DNA of 64,000 bases from Chionoecetes opilio (GCA_016584305.1 JACEEZ010025360.1:208501-272500); one strand, 5' to 3'; counted from the first letter of the stretch, positions 10,568 to 22,561 are shown. Numbers and translations are program-made. Notes: generated from the sequence alone by a model not told the origin.

Positions 10568-10868
10568 GGACGTTTGTCTTTATCCATGGGTGCGGGGAGG
10601 AGTCTGTGCGGTATTGACCCATGGAGGTGGCACGGAGGGCGTCGCCGAGCGACCTATCCCAGGCGGAGCGGCAGACACTAGAAATCAGACGCTTGGCGGT
10701 GGAGAGCGGCAGCGGGAGAGAGGTGATTGCTTACCTCGGAGGTAACAGGAAGGTTCGACGGAATGCGTTTTCGATGACCCCGTCAAAACTTCCAACTTAG
10801 TGCATAATCGAACATTCCAGGTCAGCGGAATTGGAATAGGTCATTCCAGGGCCATCTTGGCAGCAGCA

Positions 10869-12420
10869 TCAGCAACCTCGTTGCCCTGGATATTGCAGTG
10901 CGAAGGCACCCACTGAAAGGTGATCCTCATCACTGGAGGATTTCCAGTACGTAGGGAAGACGCCCCGGAGCCAACTGGTGTTGAAGAGGGAGAGTGCCGT
11001 GGTCTTCAAGGGAGGTGTCTTGTGGAGGAGGAACTCATACGGCACGTTGTCCCGGCCCGCAGTTTTCCCCGGTCTTAAGGTGGACAAGGCCCGATCCATC
11101 TCCTCATTCGTGAAAAGACTGGTGAGTGCCGGGATGCCAGGGGAGGCAACAGCATTATTTATTGCTGCATTGATGGTAAGGGACGATGAAAGAGGAGATC
11201 GTAGTCCAATCTTGTCATGGTAGTGTGCAGCAAGTAATGCAGCCTTCTGCGGGTCATCCAGGAGGGGGTTGGCACCATCCCTTAGGGGCAGTGAGAGGCG
11301 TCGTTTTGTGCCCTCCATGGAGTGGAAAAAATCCCACGTACGCTTTGTGGAGGAGGATGGAGAGAGGGAAGCGCAGTGGGCGCCCCACGCCTTCCTCTGG
11401 GAGAGGAGGATGGTCCTGGCACATATGGCATCGAGTCGACGATATTCAGCCCCAAGCTGTAGTATAGGCCTTAGACGCCATTGGTTCCACGCCCTCCTAC
11501 AGGCCTTGCCTGCCTGGGCGCAGTCTTCGCTCCACCAAGATTTGCCCGGACGGCGAGGGGCGCGGCGCGTCGAGAGACGGAAGGCAGTCTTTCCCGCGTC
11601 TTCCAGGAACGTGGAAAGGGAGGCAGCAGCTTCCTCCAGGGGAAGGGAGGAGAGATCCGGTGGGTCGTGGAGTGCCGCCTCGAAGAGGTGCCAGCCGGAA
11701 GGCGTTAATTTCCAGCGAGGCAGGCAACCGGGGTGAGGCCTGGCAGTGACGGCAGGGAAGGAGGCAAGGAGGGGAAGGTGATCACTCCCCATGTAAGGGC
11801 CAGTGGTGACGGTCACTGCACTGAAGGCTGGGTCCCCAAGGAATAAGTCAAGGACAGATGTAGCACCAGTGTGGGGATGGTGACGGGTAGGCAGACCCGG
11901 AGGTGAAAAAAGGGACAGGCGAGGCGAGTCAAGGATGAGCTGAAAGAGCGCCCTCCCGGAGGTGTTGGTGAGTTGGAGAGGGAGGTCAGGTTCCCAACAC
12001 CTGTGATGGGCACTGAAGTCACCCATGATTACAACAGGCGGAGGAAGGAGGGAAAAGTAGTGGATCAGTTTCCGGTATGTGGCACCATCAGCGTTATAGC
12101 AGACAGCTACGGAGAGCCAACCCTGTTGCGTAGCAACCCTGGCTGCGACCACTTCGAGGTGGCCGTGCTGCCACTGTGGGAGGGCAAGGGGGGAATGGTC
12201 AAGGGTATCGTGAACTGCAAGGAGGACGCCGCCTCCACGCCCCTGGGGTCTGTCCTTCCGGATGATGGTGTAGCCGATTAGGTTGAGAGAGAGGTGGGGG
12301 GAGAGCCACGTCTCACACAACCCAACCACAGAAGGTAAAGTTTCCCCCAAGTAGGTCTTGAACTCGGGGGGTCTTTCTGGGCAGGGAACGGGCATTCCAC
12401 AGGAGAAGGGAGAGGGCCAT
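10869..12420 (-). pseudogene. Jockey-like ORF2: endonuclease fused to truncated RT
   Basis: ORF2 probably starts at MALSLLLWNARSL (about 12420), then shifts frame at about 12395 into a 508-codon frame. Endonuclease landmarks: GLCETWLSP (catalytic E block), VIMGDFSAHHRCW (normally GDFNAHH; Asn replaced by Ser) and MGSDHLPLL (SDH block). A linker with AWGAHCASLSP leads to the RT start LRPGKTAGRDNVPYEFLL. Just after YWKSSS the frame becomes meaningless. The other frame there reads FQWVPSHCNIQGNEVADAA, the end of an RNase H domain. A deletion has removed the RT core, so no activity is possible. Confidence 0.8.
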
Positions 12421-12710
12421 CATTGGAGGAATACGGAGAGGACGGAGGAGAGTGCTGGCCAAAGTATGGCAGGGACTGACGAGCCCTGTTGGTAAAGGTG
12501 GTATATGCTTCCATGAGAAGGGTGAAAATCTGCGGCATGACGTTTTGTCTTGTTGTGGATGGAACAGGATGTGGAGAGTCGGAAGTGAGGTGTGTTAGGC
12601 GGTGGTGGTGGCCCAGGGAGGCGTTGGGGCCGAGAGGCTGCGCGGGGGGCAGAGGAGGCAGGCACGGCACCTTCCCGAGAGAGGGAGGACGGCGGGTGGT
12701 GTACGTCCAC

Positions 12711-13472
12711 CTATGTCGTGGAGTGGATGAGGTCCACATGGGAGGCAGGAGAAGATGAACCCCCAGCAGGCATCATGGGTGCAGCCGGCTGGCGGGGCGA
12801 TCTTCCATGGCGTCTGGGTCTCGGGGAACAGAGTGCGAGGAAAGGAGAAGGGGAAAGAGGGTCCTGGAGAGCGTCATCATCCTCCGTTGGGTCTTGTAGA
12901 ACATTGTACCTGTTCCCTGTGGTAACAGTGGAATAAGCGACACCGGAGTGGGCGGCCCTGGGTGGCGGTGCAGCCGTAGTGGGAGGTCGTGATAGAGGAG
13001 GTGGCCGGGATTTCGGGAGTGAGAGGAGACGCAGACGTCTGTTGATGTCAGGAAGGGGCATCCCTTCCTGGACTAGCATGCCGTACAGATGTTGGGCCTC
13101 CTGGTTGAAAGGGCAGTGAGCAGACCTGGGGCCATGGTGCCCCCCACACTGAAAGCAGTGGAAAGGCCTGTCACAGGCAACTTCCGCCACTTGGCACGGG
13201 TGGGGGCCACTGCAGCGGGTGCAGCGCACGGAAGAGTGGCAGGTGTTGATGGAATGGCCAACCTTTAGACAGACACTGGGGCAACGGAGGATCGGGAGCA
13301 GGTAGGGCTGTGGCCAGAACACCAGCTGGCCGATGCACACCCTTGACTTTTCCCGATTTGTGTAGGGATAAAAATATCGGTAGACGACAGTACCAGGTAC
13401 CATGAGGCAAGGATGGGTAATGTCACCGTGGTTATGCAACTTGTTTATGGATGGAGTAATAAGATAAATCAA
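12711..13472 (-). pseudogene. Jockey-like ORF1 (gag-like, CCHC knuckles)
   Basis: The 253-codon frame contains consecutive Cys/His knuckles at about residues 64-123: SVCLKVGHSINTC, CTRCSGPHPC and CFQCGGHHGPRSAHC, spaced as in gag-like ORF1 proteins of jockey-group LINEs. These bind nucleic acid and form the RNP. A proline-rich tail (PPPLSRPPTTAAPPP) follows. The 5' part upstream of the knuckles looks truncated near 13480. After the stop the reading continues in another frame (MEAYTTFTNRARQ near 12500), so a frameshift splits the C-terminus. Confidence 0.75.
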
Positions 13473-13654
13473 AGCAAAGGTTGGTGATGTTGGTATAGAC
13501 TCAGAGTATGCATTGGCTCGTCAAGTAACACTTAAACCATGATGTAGCCCCTACCACTACTTATTATGAGGAAAGACAACAAAAGGAACTCCATTAATAA
13601 GGTATTTTAATACTATCATAACCATGAATATGTACAACCTACAAAGAGAAGACT

Positions 13655-14023
13655 ACGACGATGAAAAAATTTCTATTTGTTTTGGGCGAAATTGATATTC
13701 CAGGTGCTATATTTCCGTGCTCGCTGACAACATAGAGAAGACCAGAGGTGATGGTTGATGTGCAAAGGCTTCTAAACCAGGAAAACAGTCACAGCAGAGT
13801 CTCATTAAGAAGTAAGCAAGTGGTAGGGACACATTACGTACCTACCAGTTGCTTACCTTTTGACGAGGCTCTGTTTTGACTCTGTTTTCTTGGTTTAGAA
13901 GCCTCTGCACATCAGCCATTACCTCAGGTCTTCTCTAGTGTTGTCAGCGAGAACAGAGCACAGTATTATAGCACCTGGAATATCAATTTCACGCAAAATA
14001 ACTCTAAATTCTTCCATCGCCGT
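13655..14023. mobile_element. Perfectly centred palindromic element
   Basis: Two arms of about 184 bp meet at about 13839 with almost no spacer. For example gatattccaggtgctata (13694 onward) is mirrored by tatagcacctggaatatc (13967 onward), and gcttctaaacca by tggtttagaagc. No protein and no clear target duplication. I infer a foldback/MITE-like element; a recent inverted duplication is the alternative. Confidence 0.6.
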
Positions 14024-14968
14024 AGTTTTCCCTTCGTAGGTCCACCCGCGGCGACCCCGCCTTATCCCCACAATGCACCGATGTAAACAAACTGTGACGT
14101 AGTTATGTCTGGGGCCCATTCCTGCACCAGGGAGAACAGAACAAGAAACAACTTCTCATCTGCACTAAGCCATCCCTTGGTCTTGACACTTTACTGCCGC
14201 CTCCACACACACCTTCACTGCTTGGCCCGTCCTTCCACCAACAGGCCTAGAACCTTCCAGCAAGGACGGAAAATATACTTCATTGTGAAATGGTGTCCCT
14301 GTGTGGAACTTTAGGCCTGATTCTTTAGTGTTAATAACTGATGTCACCTTATACAAGGGGGGCCTTGCAGCACTAAAGGCTCAAGGAAAACCTACTGTAT
14401 ATTGCATAACCATTGAAACACAGAGGGAATACAAATCAATCTCCCCAATACAAATAGACAGGTTGTACCGAGTCAGCTCGAGTACTGAGGAAAATAACAA
14501 GGGGAATAGGGTTCAACGTGCCCGTGCCCTGTTTGACGCAGTCTCTCTATGGATTGGGGCATTTATTTCAGCAGCCTTCTCCTCTAGATAGCCCTCCACA
14601 GACTGTGGGCTGTACTCGTACTCCCAGACATGCAGTGACACCACTAGCCAGATGGCCACCACTATCACTATTACAGGACTGACTGCTGGGGCCACAGCAT
14701 AGTGTTATGGCACTGGATATATTATATGTATGTGTATGATGAAACATATATGTTATCAGCATGTATTCATGTTGGAGGTGTATGTACGTGTGTCTGCCTC
14801 TTTCAGCAACACAGCTATTATTGTGTTGCTCGGACACACTACATCCTCCGTCGATAATGTTGACATTGACATAATGGTGGTGTTCCGCTGCTGCTTGCCT
14901 TCTTGAGAATGCATAGTCAGTGTTTTGTGTGTGCCTGTGGATTAAAAGCCACTTATCTTAGCTGATAA
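14024..14968. other. Unassigned non-coding DNA
   Basis: I see no domain, RNA gene or clear repeat structure. Short open frames on both strands show no recognisable motif. Confidence 0.5.
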
Positions 14969-17354
14969 CACTGGTCGACACCAAAAATGGTTCTGAGTTC
15001 ATTGTGTGTGGGTTGAAAAGCATTTTTGCTGCCGATTTAAAAAATGGCATTGCTTTTTCTCTAGCACATATATTTTTTTTAAATATCGGCATTTTAAATT
15101 TTAATAGCTATTATAATTATATACATATATATAATTATATAATTAATCAAAACAATCCCCCTACGTTAATATATATTACTCGTAATTAAATTCTAGTGGT
15201 GCCTGCGGCTTTATTAGGACCTAATGTACATATCTGGCAAAAAATATACTTAAATTATGTTACTTTCACGTTGTAGCGTCCAGCAATAGTCCCCTATCAT
15301 GTTGGGACGGGAATCGTCCTTGGTATCGAGTTTCCATGGGGGAAATTTCCTGATGGAAACGTTCCCCCTGCTCATCACTGACCGCGCCAAGATTCGTTGG
15401 GAAGAAATCAAGATGTGAATGGAAAAAGTGGATTTTGAGTGACATCCGAGCCCCAAGCGCATGGTAACTCTTCAACATGTCATTTACAAGTTCCTCATAA
15501 TTCGATGCTCGAACATTACCTAGGTAGTTCTTATAAACAGCCAAAAAGCTCTTCCAAGCAGCTTTTTCCAGGGCAATTAGGCTCTTTAAAAATCATCATC
15601 ATTGAGTAGTTGACGAATTTGAGGGCCATTGAAAACACCTGCCTTTACTTTGGTTCAGATACAGTGCGTTCAAAATTTTTGTAACAAATAATAAAACCCA
15701 GCACCATTTTGATCCATGGCCTCACAAAATATTTCTTTAAACCCAAGTTTCAGATGCAATGGAGGAAAAGTACCACCTTTTCACTGTCAACAAAAAGGTT
15801 GTACATACGGGTTGAACCTGCCAGGTGAGTCTTTCGGTCGTGCTGGCCATTCCTTTTGTTTGTAATGTTTGCTGTCCGCTCTAGAGTCCCACAAACAAAG
15901 AAAAACACATGTGCTTAGTGTAACCTAACTGGAGCCCCTAGAAGCAAGGAGATTACCTTCAGGTCCCCCACAGATTCCACTGATGTTCTTCATATTTAAC
16001 AGCAGATAACAAAGTCTTCAAGTTTCATAAGTTTCACTCATTTCATGGCCATGCGCAATTGGAACACTCGGAAGCTTATTTCCTTTATGCAAAAAGAACG
16101 GCCCTTTAGCGTGTTTTTTTCCCGAATCTATGAACAGCCGCCACTCACTTTATCATAAGCGTGAGACTCACAAAGTTGTTCCATGAGTGTGTCAACATCA
16201 AAGCAGTAACAGAGCTTGTGGTTCCATCTTGAAGAAGCTTGAAAGTTCTTTATGTCTACGACGAAAAAAGTGGTGATGAGAACTCCTTGTAGCAAATTCC
16301 ATTCCTTGAGACGAGATCCAAGGACTTCACTTTTTTCCTTGGGTAGATCAGGTTTTCCCAGCAAGGTCATGTAGCATTTCCTGACTGAGAATTTGGGCTC
16401 TCTGTTGTCTGCCATTCTTGAAGTCTGTATCCATGGGATTATCCTCCTCGTTCGAATCTGATTCACTTATAGCACTTGCAATTGGAACATTTGGAACTGG
16501 GAGATCAGGACCATGTGGCACAGGCCTGATGGCAGAAGGTACGTCAGGATACCTGATTTTAGCTCGCGTTTTTTACTGAATATCCTTTGATGTTAGTGAG
16601 GCAGAAGTAGCAGTCAGTACTGTGATGTTTGGTTCACGCCAAAAACCCTTGGGATGCCGAATGCCATGCCTGATGGCCGTTTGCCACGCATCCGTTCATT
16701 CAAGTGGTTCACACAGGGGTTTGCATGCTTTTCGTGAGGGGCCCACTTTATCTTGATCACCTATACGGCACTTGAAGTAATGCAGATAAGCTGCTTTAAC
16801 ATTCTTTGCAAGAGGTTTCTTCAGACTGTCAGGGGTAAAAAATTCCTCATATGTAAAATTAAACTGTCCGATGCATTCACACAGTTACGGTGTCCATCAC
16901 AGCCCCGGGACAAGGTACTATATATGATAAACAACTAAAATTTGGACTCCACTAAATCAAACACATCATATCTGCAAAGAAAAATAAAATGTTTAAAATA
17001 TGTCAATAGCTGTACGATCAGGAGGTAAAAATGTACTACACAGCCTGCTAACCCCCCGCCAATACGCAGCACGCACACCCTCCCTGCTCACTGCACAAAC
17101 CACACTGACTCAAAAACACGCACTGCCCTAAATAGGGTTGAGAAAAGAAAAGATAAGGTTTAAAATGAAAACATGGTGAAAAACCCATTTCTGCTGATTT
17201 TACCCAAAATTTTTTCATGAATTGCGTCTGGTTCTCAAAAACTGGACGTGATTAGAGTTAATGAACATCAGCTTCGAGTTCAGCAGGGTCGATTTACCTA
17301 TAATCGCTTTATTTAGTCCAGAACCATATCTTCAATTTTTTTTGTCGACCAGTG
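14969..17354. mobile_element. CACTGG-ended DNA transposon, TAA duplication (copy 1)
   Basis: Left end CACTGGTCGACACC and right end TGTCGACCAGTG are inverted repeats. Imperfect inverted similarity continues inward (atggttctg on both arms). TAA flanks both sides (14966-14968, 17355-17357). Inside, on the minus strand, is a broken copy of the same protein family found in the element at 35184-36929, which has the same CACTGG ends and TAA duplication. CACTR ends and 3-bp duplications suggest the CMC/CACTA superfamily. That assignment is inference, because I do not recognise a classical transposase domain. Confidence 0.75.
15250..16930 (-). pseudogene. Amplified uncharacterised protein family, broken copy
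   Basis: Reading minus: an N-terminal zinc-like block (HRNCVN, GDQDKVGPSRKACKPC, KRPSGMAFGIPRVF; about 16900-16640), then SRLKEWNLL near 16320 and EWRLFIDSGKK near 16130. Next come FLCLWDSRADSKHY near 15900, FPPLHLKLGF near 15755, and at the C-terminus LGARMSLKIHFFHSHLDF and SDEQGERFHQ (15460-15350), followed by GDYCWTLQRES. Many stops and shifts occur. The family is, from memory, very abundant in invertebrate genomes and usually annotated only as uncharacterised. Its position between inverted ends suggests it is the transposon's own protein. Confidence 0.7.
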
Positions 17355-18119
17355 TAAGCAATGCACACATGACAGACACAAATAACGTTGGTGTGTTTGC
17401 GTCATCGCCGTCTCGAGAACAGTGAGCCTTTCTCATTCCACGCCACTCAGCAGTTTCTGTATAAACAACTGTTCAAAGAAAGAAACCTTCCTTTAGAAGT
17501 ACATAGGCGAGGGGCCAGGAAGCAGAAGAGGAGGAGACGCGAATACAGCGCTCCTAATTTAAAGGCCCGGTCAATGGCCTTGCGGGGCGCATCGCGCACG
17601 TTCACGGCCGAAAAATGTCCTCGGTGAACGTGAAGCAGCGCTGTTCGACGCATCTGGGTCGTGATGAGGACTGTGATCCAGCCGCGCCCACACGGGCTAG
17701 AAACAATCACACGCGGCAATACGGGTTTGGATTCCCAAAAATCGAGAGCGCGGGTGGACCTCGGGTGGCACACGTGATAAAGACGTGGTTTAAGACGCGT
17801 TTAGAGTGGTACAGACGTTGCTACGGCGCGGTAAGTTGCGTGGTTACACGCGATTACCCGCTAAACCTAGCGGGTAAATCGCGGTTAATGACGTCATAGC
17901 ACGGCTGTACGGTCTGTTCGCGTGTTTTACGTGCATTTGCGTTGTGTAGCGCGGGTACTCTGGGACCTCTATATGGGGTCGATTTGCCAAGCATCATCAC
18001 TCCATGTTTCTGACGTGGTTGGTGAACATGAACCGTATTGACCTCGTCTGATGCTGATGCAACAGCTATAACCAGGAGTACATGACAATCAGTTACATCG
18101 TTGAAGACGAAGAGAAAGA

Positions 18120-19085
18120 CGGTCTGAGGAGGAGGCGGCCCGGAGATATGGGTGCGTAACTGGATAGCAGGAGACCTGAGCATGGCCTAGTTTATGATAT
18201 GTATCATGGTGAGCCCGTAATGAAGTCCAAGGGCCTTCCAGACATTTCATGAGCAGCCACCCTGACATGTTCGATGGAAGTTGTGGACGAGACTGAGGAC
18301 AGCCTTATTACCAAGAAGACCACCACTGGCGAGCACCCCTTGATCAGGCCTGAAGCGTTGCCCTCACCCTGAGGCCCTTGCTTCTGGCGCCAAGTACCGT
18401 GACATGCAGTAATGCTGGGGGTGCCTCACACACCTCAGTATAGTGGGTGCGTGAGGTGTGTATGACCATTCAATCGACGAGTACCGTGAGGCAGCTGCTC
18501 AAGCCACCACAGAACGATTGAAGATGGCGTCAGATCACCGATAATTGATGAGAGGTGGAAATTCCACATGTCATTGGTGCAATAGACGTGCAAAGCACTT
18601 TGCCTGTAAAGGCTCCTGCCAACATGGTTCCGAACTACTACAATACAAGGGCATTCTTCAGTACACCCTCCTGGCCGGTCGTTCACATCGGAATACAAGT
18701 CATGTGGATAGAGTCAGCGGCAAGGGTTCAAGTCTGATGCCCACTTTACAATGCAAGTGTTTGAGAGAGGCTCTCGAGCAAGAACGACATTGTGGATTCC
18801 CACAGCCTGATCCTATCCCAGGTGACACAGAGGGTGGTCCTTATTTTCTGGTGTGGAGATAATGCTTTCGCACTCGACCTACATGAGAAGCCGTTACAGT
18901 AAAAAAGGAGATGACAGGAAGCAGAGGATCTTCAACTATAGACTCTCGACGAGCCAGAAGGGGTGGTGGAGAATGCGTTTGCATACTAGCGATGCTTTCA
19001 AGCTCTCCTGTCGACCATGTTGCATGAAGCGGACACTGTGAGGCTTCTGGTCAAGACATGTGTATCCTCCACAACCTTATGAGGT
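18120..19085 (+). pseudogene. Harbinger transposase (HARBI1/DDE_4-like), broken
   Basis: The catalytic region reads HVIGAIDVQST (normally GAIDGKH; first Asp block, near 18570), then KAPANM, then MWIESAAR near 18705 (second Asp block, usually DxG; degraded). Next are EIMLSHSTY, corresponding to GDnAF, and RKQRIFNYRLSTSQK near 18920, the block just before the terminal catalytic Glu region, VVENAF in a shifted frame. Upstream, RRRPGDMG near 18130 corresponds to the usual basic start. The protein in active elements cuts and pastes the element with its MADF/Myb partner. Multiple frameshifts and substitutions make this copy inactive. Confidence 0.75.
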
Positions 19086-19539
19086 CACGTTACCCGGTGA
19101 TGCAGAACCGGAACTGGTGGATGTGAGCGACACAAAATGGCGTGGTGGTGCATGTGCTGGCGTGCCGGCATGAACCTTGAGGACACGAAACCCGGACCGA
19201 TTACCAGGGAACAACAGAGACTTCAAGATAGCCAAGGGCTAGAGGAACCACCTCATGGAATGGTTGCAACTCAAAACTGCTGGAAGTGTTCCATGGCAGG
19301 ATGACAGCGCCTACCCCCCCCAGCGAGGGCCAAATAAATAGCAGTGAATATGTGTCTTGTGGCATAATAAAATATTTAATATTCGCCTTCAATGGTTGTT
19401 ACTTAGTCTATTTTCTCTCAGGCTTATTATTTAATATTATTGTTATTAGTCATTCAGTATATTGTGAGTATTTAACCTGGAGACTGTACCGCTAGACAGA
19501 AGTGTCCTCGCGTGGTTGCACAAAATCATTTTTTGGCTT

Positions 19540-19775
19540 AACACAAGGTTTTATTTTATTGTTTATTCATTCATTAAACATAAAAAAATAAAGTCAATCT
19601 TCTATCCTGCTAGGTAAAATTAAATTTTGTAGCGGTTCACCGTTCCGGGGTTATTTTTTTCCTTAAAAAGGTATATTTATTTTTTTAATTCAGTCATTAC
19701 ATATAAAATATAATTCAATTTCATTATCCTTATAGGTAAAATTAAACGTTTGTAGCGGTACCGTTCAAGGGTAAG
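19540..19775. repeat. Imperfect tandem duplication of ~100 bp
   Basis: About 19540-19640 and 19675-19775 align: both run from a ttcatt/ttcagt start through aggtaaaattaaa and gtagcgg to an accgttc block. It lies in the AT-rich spacer between the two Harbinger genes. Confidence 0.5.
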
Positions 19776-20019
19776 ATTAAAGATATTATTATTATTACTA
19801 TATGCAAAACCTAGAAAGACAGTAAAGTTAAGGGAATGGAACAAGGATATGGAATATTATACAATTATTATCTGCAAAAACTAAAATAAATAATACTTAT
19901 TGAAAAAATACGAATAAATAATAAAAAAAACAATAAATATCCATTTTTTAAAAAAAAATATACATATAAAAAAAATGTATAAAAAAAAATACATATAAAT
20001 TATACAGTCAATATACAGG

Positions 20020-21640
20020 GTCATCAAAGGTCATCATTTAGTCTGGGAGGGTTATGTGGATACGTTCCAGTCCTCCGCAATGCTGAAGCCCAGAAACCTT
20101 TTCCGATGATTCGCCGAGTCCCTAGACCGGACAGGTGTCGTGACGTGGCTGGGAGGGGACGGGGACTGTGGGGATGCTGGCCACCACCATACTGCCAGTT
20201 GGGCTCGGGCAACTGGCAGGTTAAAATACTGCTGGCTGTAGGTGGGTGGTGTTATGGCGGACTGGGGGAGGTAGAGGCATGATGGGTTGTGGTGCTAGGT
20301 GAGGGGCCGGTCCAGCCCCCGATGTATGTAGAGGACCCCGTGTGTCGCCGATGCACAATGTCGACTATTTGGTAGTGCACACTGGTACCCTCCTCAGGGG
20401 CAGAACGGCAGGGTGTCGGGACACAAACCTTATAAAGACTCCCTACGGGACTGGGGCTGAGACCTCTCCACCAGCAGCCTCTACAGCAGTGCCTGGTTAG
20501 GCCTCCATGGTGGATCGGAAGGTCCACCACCATTCCTCTTTTGCCTCTCAGTGGCATCGGGTCTTCTCTAGGCGGGTTGAGGCCTGCTCCGCCCCTCTGC
20601 TGCACCTCCATGTCCTCCAGGATGTTGGCTTCCCGGAGTCATGTGGGTTACTGTGCCTGGGATGGTATGCGGCAGGTCAGGAGATGGGTCACGGGGGCAG
20701 GTTCACAAGGGTGTCCCGGGACATCAGTGGGCATGAACCTGAAACAGATTAAACATTTACAGATAAACATTTGTTTAATATAATGGCATAGACAATCTAA
20801 TATTTATATATTTCGGGGAATTAAGAAAGTAAAACTCTTAACTAAAATAATCTAAAAACATAATGTTACGCAAATTAATACATAGTACAAAAAGTAAAGG
20901 ATAGTTCACTAAACTAATCTGAAATTTTAAAGAATTTATGTAACAGCATTGTATTTACTGAACCTATCTTAAGCAAAATTTGGCATAATTATATCCCTGG
21001 CTTGAAAGTCTTCCAATTTTGTACAAATATTGAGATTCTTACAAGTTGTGAATATAATGAGATCCGTACCCTTAACTTTTTTTTTTGTCGAAGGCGATGT
21101 TCTTCAACACCCACTTGTCCCTCTCGGTCAACATCTTGGTTGCCTGGCCACTGGTCATCTTGGACATCTTAACATAATCCAGTCCTGACGTTTTTCCACC
21201 AGTTTCTGGAGTGGTTTCAGGCTGAATACCCAGCCCTTGGCCTCATCTCCCACGAAAGCCTTCTTCCTGTGGTAGTCTTTGGTACGCGGAGCCAAGGTAG
21301 GTGTTTGACTGAAGCCACTCCACCAAGATCCTGGTCCGTTTGTCGGGGAGACTCCAGCCGGCTTCGGAAGCGGGCATCAGCCTGTTTCTCCCCTTGCCCA
21401 TTCGTCGTGGCGCCGGTTGCTGCCTGCTGCTCCTTCATCCTCCTCCTCCTCTCCTCAGGTGAGGGGGAAGAGAGGCATCAGGCATCACCAGAGGTCGCCT
21501 CCTCCTCCTTTCCTCCTCATCTGCGGAGTGGAAGCGTGCAGCTGTGGCAGCCTGTGGCATCACTTCAAAAGATGTTTCCTCCTCCTGATGAAGTGACAGC
21601 AGGACTGGCCTTCCACCTCTGAAGTAGCATCGAATAGAGC
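20020..21640 (-). pseudogene. Harbinger MADF/Myb-like accessory protein, broken
   Basis: On the minus strand, TRILVEWLQSNTYLGS (about 21345-21300) opens a MADF-like helix bundle. The end of the domain reads LTERDKWVLKNIAFDKKKS near 21140-21080, where active relatives carry a very similar LTDREKWILxxFSFL. Between and downstream are shifted frames, with a proline/glycine-rich tail ending MPEPNWQYGGGQ...NDDL (20212-20024). In Harbinger elements this partner binds the inverted ends and brings in the transposase. The domain is interrupted by shifts, so it is non-functional. Exon structure cannot be settled by eye. Confidence 0.6.
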
Positions 21641-22169
21641 TGGAGCACCTGCGCGGGACACTGGTGGCCTCCTTGCCTTGGTGGCGGTTTTCCTAGGGGG
21701 GAACTTCTGGGAGCATTCTTGTCAAAGTCTTGGGGGAAAAGTCTTGAGAGTGTGAACGTGTGGGTCTGGAACGCGAGTATGAGTTCTACCGCCTTGCCCG
21801 CTCCTTACTATACGTGTGGGGCCGTGGTACCCCACGCGCACTACCCTGTGATTGCCCCCTTCGAAAACGGCCGCCGCACTTCACACGTGGACCAGCAGCG
21901 ATTGTACACGTGATCACCGTGAGTTCAGGCGTGATGCCAGCCGCGGTTACCCCCAATGACTGTGACCACGTGAGCTTTTCCGCGCTTACACGCGCTCAGC
22001 CGCGCTTCACCAGCGGACAGGACGCGGAACAGCCGCAAGCGTCTGTTCCGCGGGACTACACGGGTACCCACGTGTAAGCCATTTTCACAACGGAACAGCG
22101 GGTAAAAATTTTTGGGGAATTTACTCGACCGAGCTGCCAGACGCAAAGTGCCTGTGTGACGGGCCCTTA

Positions 22170-22560
22170 AGCTAAAGACTCCATGTGAGTTGAGTTGTGT
22201 ACTCATTCACTGTGAGTGAGTGAGTACTTGTCACGATATTAATGTTCCGGCCTGTCTATAAGATTAAGCTTCCTTAGCCATTTGTAAGGACCCGTGGAAT
22301 GTGAGATTGTAAACATAACCTTATAGTGTACATACATATATATAACAATATATATGAAAAAATAGTATGTCTCACTCGAGTTCTTGGCACTACTTTACTT
22401 ACCTACAACAAGTGCTTGTGGGGCCCTTCGGACCCATGTATTGATGTGTGTAGTTAGGTATATATTAGACAAACAATGGTGAGTGCAAACTCCATCGTGT
22501 TGTTGCTGTCGTTGGTCATGGTCATAGTGCCTCGGGGTATGACCACCTACAACACGTAGC
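22170..22560. other. Unassigned non-coding DNA
   Basis: AT-rich, with a short TATATA run near 22335-22355. No gene or clear repeat seen. Confidence 0.5.
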
Positions 22561-22561
22561 C

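Larger units (their letters stand above)
10568..13480 (-). mobile_element. Jockey-like LINE with internal deletion
   Basis: On the minus strand: ORF1 with CCHC knuckles (13472-12711), ORF2 endonuclease and the start of the RT (12420-10940), then a jump straight into the end of an RNase H domain (about 10930-10840) and the region that normally precedes the LTRLRIGHT tail (10745-10568). Most of the RT including its active site, and the front of RNase H, are missing. The 3' end is also missing: the copy stops where the plus-strand LINE's AAG tail begins at 10568. Confidence 0.8.
17562..22166. mobile_element. PIF/Harbinger element with two convergent genes
   Basis: The ends match as inverted repeats (left AAGGCCCGGTCA, right TGTGTGACGGGCCC), with continuing weak similarity (CTTGCG). 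TTA lies on both sides (17559-17561, 22167-22169), the preferred Harbinger target. Inside are a DDE transposase on the plus strand and a MADF/Myb-like DNA-binding gene on the minus strand, the standard two-gene layout of this superfamily. Both are degenerate. About 4.6 kb is within the usual size range. The termini are the least certain part. Confidence 0.65.
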
